Below are positions 1-8,489 of a DNA stretch of 22,421 bases, one piece after another. The notes below the pieces were generated by a model. The model saw only the letters and a list, made by a program, of their open reading frames with translations. It was not told the origin of the DNA and did no database searches. A program made the translations under genes and the position numbers. Within the stretch, counting starts at the first letter, position 1. Each line of letters starts with the position of its first letter. Origin of the DNA: an uncultured Alphaproteobacteria bacterium (GTDB lineage Bacteria; Pseudomonadota; Alphaproteobacteria; Minwuiales; Minwuiaceae); assembly GCA_913064755.1 (NCBI GenBank), contig CAJYBQ010000007.1, positions 1-22,421 of the forward strand. The letters run 5' to 3'.

Positions 1-1014
1 CGCCGCGGGCCCAGCCGCCCACCATTGCGAACCGCGGAGCTACGGCGGGATGCCCACACGCCCTTAACCTGCCTGCTCCAGACCAGCCGACGCGCTGCAC
101 ACAACCCGCTGTCCCGGTTCGGCGCCCAGTTACCCCGCCGGCATCCTGTCAAAGCTGGGCTTGCGGCGGCCGGGCGCCCCCGCGCACAACCGGATGCTGT
201 CCGTCCTGTCACTGCCGTGCCACCAGTGCAGCACCGTCTCCCGCAGGTCCTGCACGCGCGCCAGCAGGCCCCGCGCTGCGTGCCCGTCCCGTATCCCTGG
301 TCCATCGTCCGTGTCGTCCGGCGTCTTCCCGTCCTTCCTCGTCTCCGAGAAGATGCAGCGCGGCGGGACGTAGAGGTCGCGCAGCGTGACCCTGTCCTGC
401 CCGAAGACCGGCTCCACCAGTATCTGGTGCCCGATGCTGTCGCGATGTTCGTCCCACTGTCGTTCGCGCTCTGCCTGCTCCGAGGTTGGTTCGTCGATCA
501 GGCCCGCGAAATAGTTCGGGTCAGCCTGCGTTGCCGCTGCGAATGCCTGCTTGAATGCCTCGATCAGGCTGGTTTCGAGTTCCTTCGCCTGATCGGCCTT
601 CGGGCCGCTGCAGACCGCCAGCACAATATCGCGTCGGGCCGCCTTGAATGGCAGGAAACTCGCGGGCCGTTCCAGATGATGGCGATAGAGCATGATGGGG
701 GACGTCTTCATCCGCTCGGCCGACGCCCAGAGCAGGTCCGTCGTCATTTGCGCCAGTTGTTGCCGGCCCATGTTCCATGGATCGCCGGGCAGGACCTGCA
801 CGATTGTGCCGGCCAGTGCCTCCTGCCACAGGAACCACGCGCGGGCATTCGACGAAGTTCCCTTTTGTGGCCGCAGCCTTACCAGGGCATCCAGCAGGTG
901 CCGCAGCGCGCCTTCCGGTTTATTGACAGCAAGATAGCCTGCCGCGCTGACAACATCCTTCGCGACGCCTATGCAGTCCGTCTTCGCCCTGGCCGGTTCG
1001 ATCCGTATTGCCAT
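1..1014 (-). pseudogene. Decayed P-loop (NACHT/STAND-like) NTPase, N-terminal part
   Basis: The open part runs from ATG at 1014 to TAA at 130-132 (294 residues). The ATG has a GGGGAG seven bases upstream, better than the TTG at 1035 or ATG at 1029. Near the C-terminus lies DLYVPPRCIF, then IRLCAGAPGRRKPSF. In STAND/NACHT NTPases an LYVP block often precedes a P-loop of the form GxPGxGKSSF. Here the loop (154-180) reads GAPGRRKPS: the lysine survives, but the preceding glycine and following serine are lost. Past the stop, the same frame reads LGAEPGQRVV, as expected after a Walker A helix, then meets TAA at 64-66 and TAG at 40-42. I therefore infer a pseudogene that continues off the left edge. 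Such NTPases often serve in phage defence or signalling. The first 200 or so residues match no domain I know. The family call rests on motif resemblance only. Confidence 0.55.
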
Positions 1015-1214
1015 CTGCCCGCTCCCCATCCACAACCGGAAGGATAGTCGAGCCAGCGGTCACACGGGAAGGACTGTCTGCTGCCGCGTGACCTTCTCCT
1101 GGAAGCAAGGTCGGGCAGGGTCAGCCGCCTCGTCCGTCCTGCGACGCCTGACCGCTCCGTCCGCCGTGGCTCCCGTGCTAGCCTCCAGTGCTTGGGACAG
1201 GGAGATGGTGTCTG

Positions 1215-2678
1215 ATGGTTTCACAGGTCGTACCGGTTGAGCCCTTTGATCTGGTGGTGTTCGGTGCAACGGGTGACCTGGCGCAGCGGAAGCTGATCCC
1301 GGCGCTGTATCACCGGCTGGCGGATGGCCAGATGCCGGACACGGCACGGATCATCGGCGTCGCGCGCACGGCCATCGGGCGCGAGGAATTCCGCGCCATG
1401 GCGTCGAAGGCGCTGGAGACCCACGTCGCCGCCGCCGACCTGACCGATGACCTGCGTCGGCGTTTCCTGGACTGCGTGGACTTCGTGCGGCTGGACGTCA
1501 CCGGCGACGAAGGCTGGGACGCCCTGCGCGAGGCGCTGGGCCGGGACGAGAACCGCGTGCACGCGTTCTACATGTCCGTCGCTCCCCGGTTCTTCGGGTC
1601 GATCGCGCTGGGCATCAGGAAGGCCGGGCTGGCGGAGGGCAATGTCCGGATCGTTGTGGAGAAACCCCTCGGCCACGACCTGGAATCGGCGCAGGCGCTG
1701 AACCGACAGCTGGGCAAGTGCTTTTCCGAGACGCAGATCTACCGGATCGACCATTACCTGGGCAAGGAAACGGTCCAGAACCTGATGGCGCTGCGGTTCG
1801 CCAATACCCTGTTCGAGCCCCTGTGGAACGCGCAATACATCGATCACGTGCAGATCACGGTGGCGGAGAATGTCGGCATCGCGGGGCGTGGACCCTATTA
1901 CGACACCATCGGTGCCATGCGGGACATGGTGCAGAACCACCTGCTGCAGCTTGTCTGCCTGACCGCCATGGAACCGCCGGCACAGTTCGAACCGGACGCG
2001 GTGCGCGACGAGAAGCTGAAGGTGCTGAAGGCGCTGGAACCGCTGGTCGACCCGGCGCAGGTCGTACGCGGGCAGTATCGCGCGAACGGCGAGAGCGGGT
2101 CCTATCGGCAGGACGCGCAGAACCCCGACAGCCATACCGAGAGCTTCATCGCCCTGAAGCTGGGGGTGTCGAACTGGCGCTGGGCCGGGGTGCCGTTCTA
2201 CCTGCGGACCGGCAAGCGCCTGCGCAACCGCCTGTCGGAAATCGTCGTCCACTTCCGCAAGGTCCCCCATTCGATCTTCCAGGGCGACCACAGCCACCTG
2301 CATTCCAACGTGCTCGCCATCCGCCTGCAACCCGACGAGGGGATCACCCTGTCGGTGACGATCAAGGACCCGGGGCCGGGGGGCATGCGCCTGACCGACA
2401 CCCAGCTGGACATGAGCTTCTCCAGCGGGCTGAAGCGCCCGGTGCACCGGATGCCGGACGCCTACGAGCGGCTGGTGATGGATGTCATCCGCGGCGACCA
2501 GACCCTGTTCATGCGCGGTGACGAGGTGGAGGCCGCCTGGCGCTGGTCGGACCGGGTGATCGGGGGCTGGCAGGGGCAGGAGGCACCGCATCCCTATGAT
2601 GCAGGGTCGTCCGGCCCCGAGGATGCGCTGATGCTGATGCACCGCGACGGGCGCCGCTGGCGGGAGATTGCCACGTGA
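1215..2678 (+). CDS. zwf: Glucose-6-phosphate 1-dehydrogenase
   Basis: Cytosolic enzyme that oxidises glucose-6-phosphate to 6-phosphogluconolactone with NAD(P)+, the entry to the Entner-Doudoroff and pentose phosphate routes. The N-terminal Rossmann motif GATGDLAQRKL is at residues 17-27, EKPLGHD at 149-155, and the substrate/catalytic motif RIDHYLGKE at 177-185 with the catalytic His at 180. Length is 487 residues, normal for the family (about 490). The ATG at 1215 has AGGGAG ten bases upstream and gives the expected N-terminus; a GTG at 1188 in the same frame would add nine residues with no family support. It is the first gene of a five-gene operon, and its stop overlaps the GTG of pgl (GTGA). 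I saw no confident promoter between it and the divergent pseudogene. Confidence 0.97.
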   Translation: MVSQVVPVEPFDLVVFGATGDLAQRKLIPALYHRLADGQMPDTARIIGVARTAIGREEFRAMASKALETHVAAADLTDDLRRRFLDCVDFVRLDVTGDEGWDALREALGRDENRVHAFYMSVAPRFFGSIALGIRKAGLAEGNVRIVVEKPLGHDLESAQALNRQLGKCFSETQIYRIDHYLGKETVQNLMALRFANTLFEPLWNAQYIDHVQITVAENVGIAGRGPYYDTIGAMRDMVQNHLLQLVCLTAMEPPAQFEPDAVRDEKLKVLKALEPLVDPAQVVRGQYRANGESGSYRQDAQNPDSHTESFIALKLGVSNWRWAGVPFYLRTGKRLRNRLSEIVVHFRKVPHSIFQGDHSHLHSNVLAIRLQPDEGITLSVTIKDPGPGGMRLTDTQLDMSFSSGLKRPVHRMPDAYERLVMDVIRGDQTLFMRGDEVEAAWRWSDRVIGGWQGQEAPHPYDAGSSGPEDALMLMHRDGRRWREIAT

Positions 2679-2723
2679 CGGCAGATGGCCACGTGACGGG
2701 GGACGGCTACGTGACGGGGGACG
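2670..2723 (+). repeat. Three 18-bp tandem repeats across the zwf/pgl stop-start junction
   Basis: Units at 2670-2687, 2688-2705 and 2706-2723 share the form GC(C/T)ACGTGACGG(C/G)(A/G)GA(T/C)G. Each carries GTGA, the base pattern that in the first unit is both the zwf stop and the pgl start. In the pgl frame they encode repeated (H/Y)VTGDG. Replication slippage is the likely origin. Confidence 0.85.
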
Positions 2724-3400
2724 GCCCGGACATGGTGGAATGCGCGCCTGCCGACCTCGGCCCGGCACTGGCCGCCCGCGTCGCCGGTGACCTGCGTGCC
2801 GCGATCGCGTCCGGCCGCCGCGCCAGCATCGCCGTCCCCGGCGGCAGCACCCCGGCACCTTTCCTGGCCGCGCTGGCCGGAGAGGCGCTCGACTGGTCCA
2901 GGGTCACGGTGACCCTGACGGATGAGCGCTGCGTGCCGGTGGACGATCCACGCTCCAACCAGGGACTCGTCCGCCGCCACCTGTTGCAGGGTGCGGCAGG
3001 GCAGGCGCGGTTCGTGCCGCTGCATGGCGCGGACCTGTCCGTGACCGACGCCGAACAGGCGTTCCGGGAGAAGCTGCTGCCGCTGCATGTCTGCGTGCTG
3101 GGCATGGGCGACGACATGCATACCGCGTCGCTGTTCCCCGGCACGCCCGGGCTGGACCGGGTGCTGGACCCGGCCTGCGCACAGCTAGTTGCCCGGGTCT
3201 CGCCGCCAGGGGCGCAGGAGGAACGCGTGACCTTGACCGCGCGGGCGCTGCTGTCGGCGGCGCATACCTACCTGCTGATCCGTGGGGCGGCGAAGCGGCG
3301 GGCGCTGGACCAGGCCATGCAGACGACCGATCGGCTGTCCGCGCCCATCCGCGTGATCGTCGACGCGGCACGGGCGCCGCGCGTGTTCTACGCTGCCTGA
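2675..3400 (+). CDS. pgl: 6-phosphogluconolactonase
   Basis: Hydrolyses 6-phosphogluconolactone to 6-phosphogluconate, directly after Zwf. It is a DevB/SOL-type lactonase of the NagB/sugar isomerase fold. From the GTG, VPGGSTP is at residues 54-60, DERCVPVDDPRSN at 83-95 and GMGDDMHTASLFPG at 143-156, the family's conserved blocks. The GTG overlaps the zwf stop and has GGGAG eight bases upstream. However, an 18-bp repeat has copied this junction, so further in-frame GTG codons occur at 2693 and 2711. The family-like sequence only begins near the ATG at 2732 (Met20). Length is 241 residues from the first GTG or 222 from the ATG, both acceptable. The first 19 residues are therefore a repeat-derived extension or are not translated. 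Confidence 0.93.
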   Translation: MTADGHVTGDGYVTGDGPDMVECAPADLGPALAARVAGDLRAAIASGRRASIAVPGGSTPAPFLAALAGEALDWSRVTVTLTDERCVPVDDPRSNQGLVRRHLLQGAAGQARFVPLHGADLSVTDAEQAFREKLLPLHVCVLGMGDDMHTASLFPGTPGLDRVLDPACAQLVARVSPPGAQEERVTLTARALLSAAHTYLLIRGAAKRRALDQAMQTTDRLSAPIRVIVDAARAPRVFYAA

Positions 3401-3436
3401 AACATCGCCGGTCCCGGGGGCCGGAGGGAGAGTGAC

Positions 3437-5254
3437 ATGACCCATTCAACGGTACGCGACGTGACCCGGCGGATCATCGACCGCAGCCGCGTGTCCCGCG
3501 CCGACTACATGGACCGCATGGGCCGCGCCCGCGATCACGGCGTCGCCCGCGCGCACCTGGGCTGTTCCAACCTGGCCCATGCCACCGCCGCCATGCCCGC
3601 CGCGGTCAAGCAGGCCATGACCGGTGGCCGCGCCCCCAACCTGGGCATCGTCACCGCCTACAACGACATGCTGTCGGCGCATCAGCCGTTCGAGCGCTTT
3701 CCCGCGCTGATCAAGCAGGCGGCGGCGGACGCGGGCGCGACGGCGCAGGTGGCGGGCGGGGTTCCGGCCATGTGCGACGGTGTCACCCAGGGCGAGCCCG
3801 GGATGGAACTGTCGCTGTTCTCGCGCGATGTCATTGCCCTGTCGGCCAGCGTGGCGCTGTCGCACAACTGCTTCGATGCCGCCGTGTTCCTCGGCATGTG
3901 TGACAAGATCGCCCCCGGACTGGTGATCGCGGCTGCCGCCTTCGGGCATGTCCCGGCGATCTTCCTGCCCGCGGGGCCGATGACGTCGGGCCTGTCGAAC
4001 GACCGCAAGGCCGAGACCCGGCAGCGTTTCGCGGCGGGGGAGATCGACCGCGATGCCCTGCTGGCGGCGGAGATGGAGAGCTATCACGGGCCGGGCATCT
4101 GCACCTTCTACGGGACCGCGAACACCAACCAGATGCTGATGGAGGTCATGGGCCTGCATCTGCCCGGGGCCAGCTTTGCCAATCCCGGCCAGGCGATCCG
4201 CGATGCCCTGACGGCGGAAGGCGCGCGCCGGGTGCTGACCCTGACGGCGCAGGGGGACGATTACACCCCGACCTGCGAGATCCTGAGCGAACGGGCCTTC
4301 GTCAACGGCATCGTCGGCCTGCATGCCACGGGCGGGTCCACCAACCTGGCCATCCACCTGATCGCGATGGCGCGGGCGGCGGGCATCATCCTGACCTGGC
4401 AGGACTTCGCCGACCTGTCGGACGTGACGCCGCTGATTGCCAGGGTCTATCCCAACGGCCTGCGCGACGTGAACCACTTCCACGCGGCGGGCGGGCTGCA
4501 ATATGTCATCGGTGAACTGCTGGCGGCGGGCCTGATGCAGGATGACGTGCGCACGGTGGCGGGCGACGGTCTGCACCGCTACACGCGGGAACCGAGGTTC
4601 ATCGACGGAAAGCTGACCTGGCAGGAAGGCGCGCGCGACGCCATCGACGACAGCATCCTGCGCCGCGTCGATACCCCGTTCCAGGCGACCGGCGGGCTGA
4701 AGCTGCTGTCGGGCAACCTGGGCACGGCGGTGATCAAGACCTCGGCGGTGAAGCCGGAACACAGGGTCATCGAGGCCCCGGCCCGGATCTTCCATTCGCA
4801 GGACGCGGTGAAGGCCGCGTTCGACGCGGGCGAACTGGACGGGGATGTCGTCTGCGTCCTCCGCTTCCAGGGGCCGCAGGCGAACGGCATGCCCGAACTG
4901 CACGCCCTGACGCCGATCCTCAGCCTGATGCAGGCGCGCGGCCAGAAGATCGCGCTGGTGACGGACGGGCGCATGTCCGGCGCGTCGGGCAGGATTCCGG
5001 CGGCCATCCACGTGACGCCGGAGGCGAAGTCCGGCGGGCCGATTGCGCAACTGGTCGATGGCGACATCGTTCGCCTGGATGCCGAGGCCGGCACGCTGAC
5101 CACGACGGCGGTGCTGGCGGGACGGGCCTGCGTCGAGGCCGACCTGTCGGCGAACGAGACCGGCATCGGGCGGGAACTGTTCCAACCGTTTCGCGCGGCC
5201 GTCGGCCCGGCCAGCGAAGGCGCCAGCATCTTCTTCGGCGGGGCAACGCGATGA
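3437..5254 (+). CDS. edd: Phosphogluconate dehydratase
   Basis: Dehydrates 6-phosphogluconate to 2-keto-3-deoxy-6-phosphogluconate (KDPG), the first step specific to the Entner-Doudoroff pathway. It belongs to the IlvD/Edd family of iron-sulfur dehydratases. Cys155 in CDKIAPG and Cys222 in GPGICTFYGTANTNQ are the usual cluster ligands, and the C-terminal signature TDGRMSGASGRIPA is at 509-522. The 605-residue length is typical of Edd and longer than most IlvD, and the position between pgl and pgi/eda supports Edd. The ATG has GGAGG nine bases upstream. The stop overlaps the pgi start (ATGA). The oxygen-sensitive cluster links this step to iron supply. Confidence 0.97.
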   Translation: MTHSTVRDVTRRIIDRSRVSRADYMDRMGRARDHGVARAHLGCSNLAHATAAMPAAVKQAMTGGRAPNLGIVTAYNDMLSAHQPFERFPALIKQAAADAGATAQVAGGVPAMCDGVTQGEPGMELSLFSRDVIALSASVALSHNCFDAAVFLGMCDKIAPGLVIAAAAFGHVPAIFLPAGPMTSGLSNDRKAETRQRFAAGEIDRDALLAAEMESYHGPGICTFYGTANTNQMLMEVMGLHLPGASFANPGQAIRDALTAEGARRVLTLTAQGDDYTPTCEILSERAFVNGIVGLHATGGSTNLAIHLIAMARAAGIILTWQDFADLSDVTPLIARVYPNGLRDVNHFHAAGGLQYVIGELLAAGLMQDDVRTVAGDGLHRYTREPRFIDGKLTWQEGARDAIDDSILRRVDTPFQATGGLKLLSGNLGTAVIKTSAVKPEHRVIEAPARIFHSQDAVKAAFDAGELDGDVVCVLRFQGPQANGMPELHALTPILSLMQARGQKIALVTDGRMSGASGRIPAAIHVTPEAKSGGPIAQLVDGDIVRLDAEAGTLTTTAVLAGRACVEADLSANETGIGRELFQPFRAAVGPASEGASIFFGGATR

Positions 5255-6915
5255 TCGACCTGGCGGAAAGGCTGGAGCCCCATGCGGCGCGCTTGCGGGC
5301 GACCGATCTCCGCACCCTGTTTGCCGCTGACCCGGACCGCTTTGCGCGGCTTTCGCTGAGGCTCGACGACCTGCTGATCGATTTCTCCAAGGAAAAGCTG
5401 GACGCGCAGGCCATGGCTGCCCTGCGGGCGCTGGCCCGCGATGCGGGTGTGGAGGAAGCCCGCGATGCCATGGTCGCCGGCGCGCACTGGAACCTGACGG
5501 AAGACCGCGCGGTGCTGCACATGGCGCTGCGGGGTGGCGCGGCTGCGCCGGCGGGGGATGACGTGGACGGCACGCGCGCCCGCATGCTGGCCTTTGCCGA
5601 GGCGGTTCGCAGCGGGCGCCATGCCGCGCAGGCCGGACCCTTCACCGACATCGTCAACATCGGCATCGGCGGATCGGACCTCGGCCCCGCCATGGTCGCC
5701 CGCGCGCTGGAACCGGACCGGGACGGGCCAAGGCTGCATTTCGTGTCGAATGTGGACCGGGCGCACCTGGCCGATGTGACCCGCGATCTCGACCCCGCCC
5801 GGACGCTGGTGATCGTGGCGTCGAAGACCTTCACCACGCTGGAAACCATGATGAACGCGCGCGCCGCCCGGGCCTGGCTGCGCCGTGCCGTCGGCGATGA
5901 TGCGGGCCGCCACATGGCCGCCGTCTCCAGCAATGTCGCGGGCGCGGCGGCCTTCGGCATCGACGACAGCCGGGTTTTCGGGTTCTGGGACTGGGTTGGC
6001 GGGCGCTATTCGGTCTGGTCGTCGATCGGCCTGCCGGTCGCCATGGGCATCGGTGCCGCCGCCTTCCGGGCCTTCCTTGACGGCGCGGCGAGCATGGACC
6101 GGCATTTTCGCGCGGCACCGCTGGCGCGGAACCTGCCGGTGGTGCTGGCGCTGGTCGGCATCTGGCGGCGCAATGCCATGGGCTGGCCGATGGTCGCGCT
6201 GGTTCCCTATGACCAGCGGCTGGCGCGGTTCCCGGCCTATGTCCAGCAGCTCGACATGGAAAGCAACGGCAAGCGCACCCACCGGGGCGGGGCACCGGTC
6301 GCCCACGCCACCGGCCCGGTGATCTGGGGCGAGGCGGGTACCAACGCCCAGCATTCCTTCTTCCAGCTGCTGCACCAGGGGACGGATGTCGTCCCCGTGG
6401 ACTTCATCGCCAACGCGGTTTCGCGGGACGGTGCCGACGACGAGACCGGCGGTGATCACCAGGCCGCGTTGCTGGCCAGTTGCCTGGCGCAGTCCCAGGC
6501 CCTGGCCCTCGGCCGGACGGAGGCGGAGGTCCGCGCCCGCATGGCGGAACAGGGTGCCGACACCGGGGACATCGACCGGCTGGCGGCGCACCGCACGTTC
6601 CCCGGCGACCGCCCTTCGACAACGATCCTGCAACGCAGGCTCGACCCCTTCACGCTGGGCCGCCTGATCGCGCTCTATGAACACAAGGTCTTCGTCCAGG
6701 GCGTCATCTGGGACATCGACAGCGTCGACCAGCGGGGCGTCGAACTGGGCAAGGAACGCGCCGCCGAACTTGTGCCGGCCCTGCGGGGTGACGGGGCCAG
6801 CGGTGACGGGACCAGCGATGACGGGGCGAGCGATGACGGGGCCAGAGGTGACCGGGCCGGCCTCGATGCCTCCACCGCCGGGCTGGTCGCGGCCCTGAGG
6901 GAGCTTTCGCAATGA
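5251..6915 (+). CDS. pgi: Glucose-6-phosphate isomerase
   Basis: Interconverts glucose-6-phosphate and fructose-6-phosphate, letting the operon feed fructose-6-phosphate back into Zwf. GIGGSDLG at 138-145 binds the phosphate. SKTFTTLETMMNA and FWDWVGGRYSVWSSIGLP are standard blocks. Catalytic residues by alignment with the family are Glu337 (QLDMESNGK), His368 (GTNAQHSFFQ) and Lys479 (EHKVFVQG). Length is 554 residues. The body is ordinary, but residues 513-537, between the last conserved segment and the C-terminal helix, are a Gly/Asp-rich repeat not expected in Pgi. The gene is coupled by ATGA overlaps to edd upstream and eda downstream. Confidence 0.96.
   Translation: MIDLAERLEPHAARLRATDLRTLFAADPDRFARLSLRLDDLLIDFSKEKLDAQAMAALRALARDAGVEEARDAMVAGAHWNLTEDRAVLHMALRGGAAAPAGDDVDGTRARMLAFAEAVRSGRHAAQAGPFTDIVNIGIGGSDLGPAMVARALEPDRDGPRLHFVSNVDRAHLADVTRDLDPARTLVIVASKTFTTLETMMNARAARAWLRRAVGDDAGRHMAAVSSNVAGAAAFGIDDSRVFGFWDWVGGRYSVWSSIGLPVAMGIGAAAFRAFLDGAASMDRHFRAAPLARNLPVVLALVGIWRRNAMGWPMVALVPYDQRLARFPAYVQQLDMESNGKRTHRGGAPVAHATGPVIWGEAGTNAQHSFFQLLHQGTDVVPVDFIANAVSRDGADDETGGDHQAALLASCLAQSQALALGRTEAEVRARMAEQGADTGDIDRLAAHRTFPGDRPSTTILQRRLDPFTLGRLIALYEHKVFVQGVIWDIDSVDQRGVELGKERAAELVPALRGDGASGDGTSDDGASDDGARGDRAGLDASTAGLVAALRELSQ
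6787..6861 (+). repeat. Five 15-bp in-frame tandem repeats near the 3' end of pgi
   Basis: Units start at 6787, 6802, 6817, 6832 and 6847, each close to G(G/A)TGACGGG(G/A)C(C/G)AGC. They encode GDGAS, GDGTS, DDGAS, DDGAR and GDRAG. The array keeps the reading frame and forms a flexible acidic linker before the C-terminal helix of Pgi. The last two units are the most diverged. Confidence 0.92.
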
Positions 6916-7544
6916 CCCGCATGACAATCGAGCGGATCTGCGGCCTGGCACCCGTCATCCCGGTGCTGATCATCGATGACCTGTCGACGGCGGTCCCGCT
7001 GGCGCGGGCACTGGTCGCCGGGGGCCTGCGCGCGCTGGAGGTGACACTGCGCACGCCCGTGGCGCTGGATGCGATCCGGGCCATCGGTGACGCGGTACCG
7101 GACGCCGTGGTCGGCGTCGGCACCCTGCGCAGCGCCGCCGATGTGGACGCGGCCGTCGCCGCCGGGGCACGGTTCGGGGTCTCCCCGGGACTGAGCGCGG
7201 CAGTGCTGGACACCGCAGCGGACGCCGGCCTGCCGATGCTGCCCGGCGTCGCCACCCCGACCGAGGCCATGACGGCGGCGGAACGCGGCCTGCACATCCT
7301 CAAGTTCTTCCCCGCCGAAGCCAATGGCGGCGTCTCGGTCCTGAAAGCCTGGAACAGCCCGCTGCAGGACCTGTGCTTCTGCCCCACGGGGGGCCTGTCC
7401 GCCGGCAACGCTCCCGATTACCTGGCCCTGCCCAACGTCGTCTGCGTCGGCGGCTCCTGGGTCGCCCCGAAGGATGCGGTCACGGCCGGTGACTGGGCCC
7501 GCATCACCGAATTGTCCAGGCAGGCGTTCGACCTGTCCGTTTGA
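6912..7544 (+). CDS. eda: KDPG aldolase (2-dehydro-3-deoxy-phosphogluconate aldolase)
   Basis: Class I aldolase that cleaves KDPG to pyruvate and glyceraldehyde-3-phosphate, the last step of the Entner-Doudoroff pathway. It is a single TIM barrel of 210 residues, the normal size. Glu43 in ALEVTLRT is the general acid/base and Lys130 in ILKFFPAE forms the Schiff base. Phosphate-binding glycines lie in CPTGGLS (156-162) and VCVGGSW (176-182). The ATG overlaps the pgi stop (ATGA), with GAGGGAG eight bases upstream. It closes the sugar operon; the 113 bases that follow hold only a weak hairpin. Confidence 0.96.
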   Translation: MTRMTIERICGLAPVIPVLIIDDLSTAVPLARALVAGGLRALEVTLRTPVALDAIRAIGDAVPDAVVGVGTLRSAADVDAAVAAGARFGVSPGLSAAVLDTAADAGLPMLPGVATPTEAMTAAERGLHILKFFPAEANGGVSVLKAWNSPLQDLCFCPTGGLSAGNAPDYLALPNVVCVGGSWVAPKDAVTAGDWARITELSRQAFDLSV

Positions 7545-7657
7545 GTGGGGGCCTTGCCCACTGGCAGACGATATTGGCCTGTGAGAAGGTCAACGCGCGC
7601 GATCTTGGTGATCATCTGCGGTTGCACGAAGCCCTGTCGATATCCAAGGAGTCGAGA

Positions 7658-8344
7658 ATGCGGTACGACCGAATGACATATTTGAAAATGCTTTGCATCA
7701 TCTTGCCGATGTGTTTTTCAGCGGCTTCAAATGCCGAACGGCGATTGTACGAAAGAGATGCGGACTGCATTTCAGTAGAAGAGTTCTACGAAACAGGCAG
7801 AATCGACAATCGCGCCTGTCATTTGGCGATGGAATTGATCTTTCTCAGATTGGCGGAATACAGAGAGGGGTTTCATCTGGTCAACGGTGAGAAGTGGGTA
7901 TTTGACAGGGATTTCCTGCTTGACCGCCTCGGTAGGGTTGGGACCTTGTTCATCTATGTCGATGAAGTATTTTTGAATATTCATTCGGAAAGGTTTACGA
8001 CTGCGCTTTTCAATGTGGACAATGCCTTGAATGCACTGGATAGCGAATCCAGTAACTGGAAGAGCAAGGACAGGCGCGATGTATATCTCTTGTTTTCTGG
8101 CGTGGTCTTGAGAAAAATTGAGGCAAAATTCAAATCGGACAAGATAAATAATTTCAAGCTCGGCCTGATACGGCAAAAGCTGCACTTCATGCAGCCAGAT
8201 CCCGTTATTGCCTGGGAATTTCATGATGATGAAGTATTATTCTGCATCGTGAAGCATGATTACCTTTACCAAGATTTCGAATTCGTAAGGGACTCTCCCG
8301 TTGTCCAGAGGTGTATCGACCAGGGCCCCGTTTCTCGTGAATGA
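7658..8344 (+). CDS. Exported four-cysteine protein of unknown function (paralog A)
   Basis: Not recognised. It encodes 228 residues from ATG 7658, which has AAGGAG six bases upstream; a longer frame opening upstream has no such site. The N-terminus is a Sec-type signal peptide: basic start, hydrophobic LKMLCIILPMCFSAASNA, then a likely signal peptidase I site after ASNA. The mature part is predicted to be mostly helical and has four cysteines, in RDADC, NRAC, VLFC and VQRC. Two periplasmic disulfides are therefore possible. Blocks shared with the next gene are EFY-x2-GR-x-D-x2-AC, NALDSE..W..RR-x-VYL-x-F, FMQP and FC-x-VKHD-x-L. The gene is clearly AT-richer than its surroundings (20 G/C of 60 bases at 8101-8160), which suggests transfer or relaxed selection. 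It follows eda on the same strand but shares no visible link with sugar catabolism. Confidence 0.8.
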   Translation: MRYDRMTYLKMLCIILPMCFSAASNAERRLYERDADCISVEEFYETGRIDNRACHLAMELIFLRLAEYREGFHLVNGEKWVFDRDFLLDRLGRVGTLFIYVDEVFLNIHSERFTTALFNVDNALNALDSESSNWKSKDRRDVYLLFSGVVLRKIEAKFKSDKINNFKLGLIRQKLHFMQPDPVIAWEFHDDEVLFCIVKHDYLYQDFEFVRDSPVVQRCIDQGPVSRE

Positions 8345-8489
8345 CGGCCATGGGATCATGGCAGCGATCGAAGGGAACCAGCCAGGACAACCGCGACATG
8401 GCATGGCGGGTCTTGCGAGCAGTCTGGACCAGGCCCCCTGGGCGAACAGGTCTTGTCGGGCGCGAACAGGCAGGAATGCCGATCTTCAC

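Noticed and set aside
1221..2858. Long minus-strand open frame opposite zwf and pgl
   Set aside because: Antisense to well-supported enzymes, with Arg/His/Pro-rich low-complexity translation typical of shadow frames.
6787..6861. Regularly spaced repeats as a CRISPR array
   Set aside because: The units are contiguous without spacers, keep the pgi reading frame and show graded divergence, so they are a coding minisatellite.
7545..7561. Hairpin GTGGG-N7-CCCAC after eda as a terminator
   Set aside because: Only a 5-bp stem and no following T tract; too weak to call.
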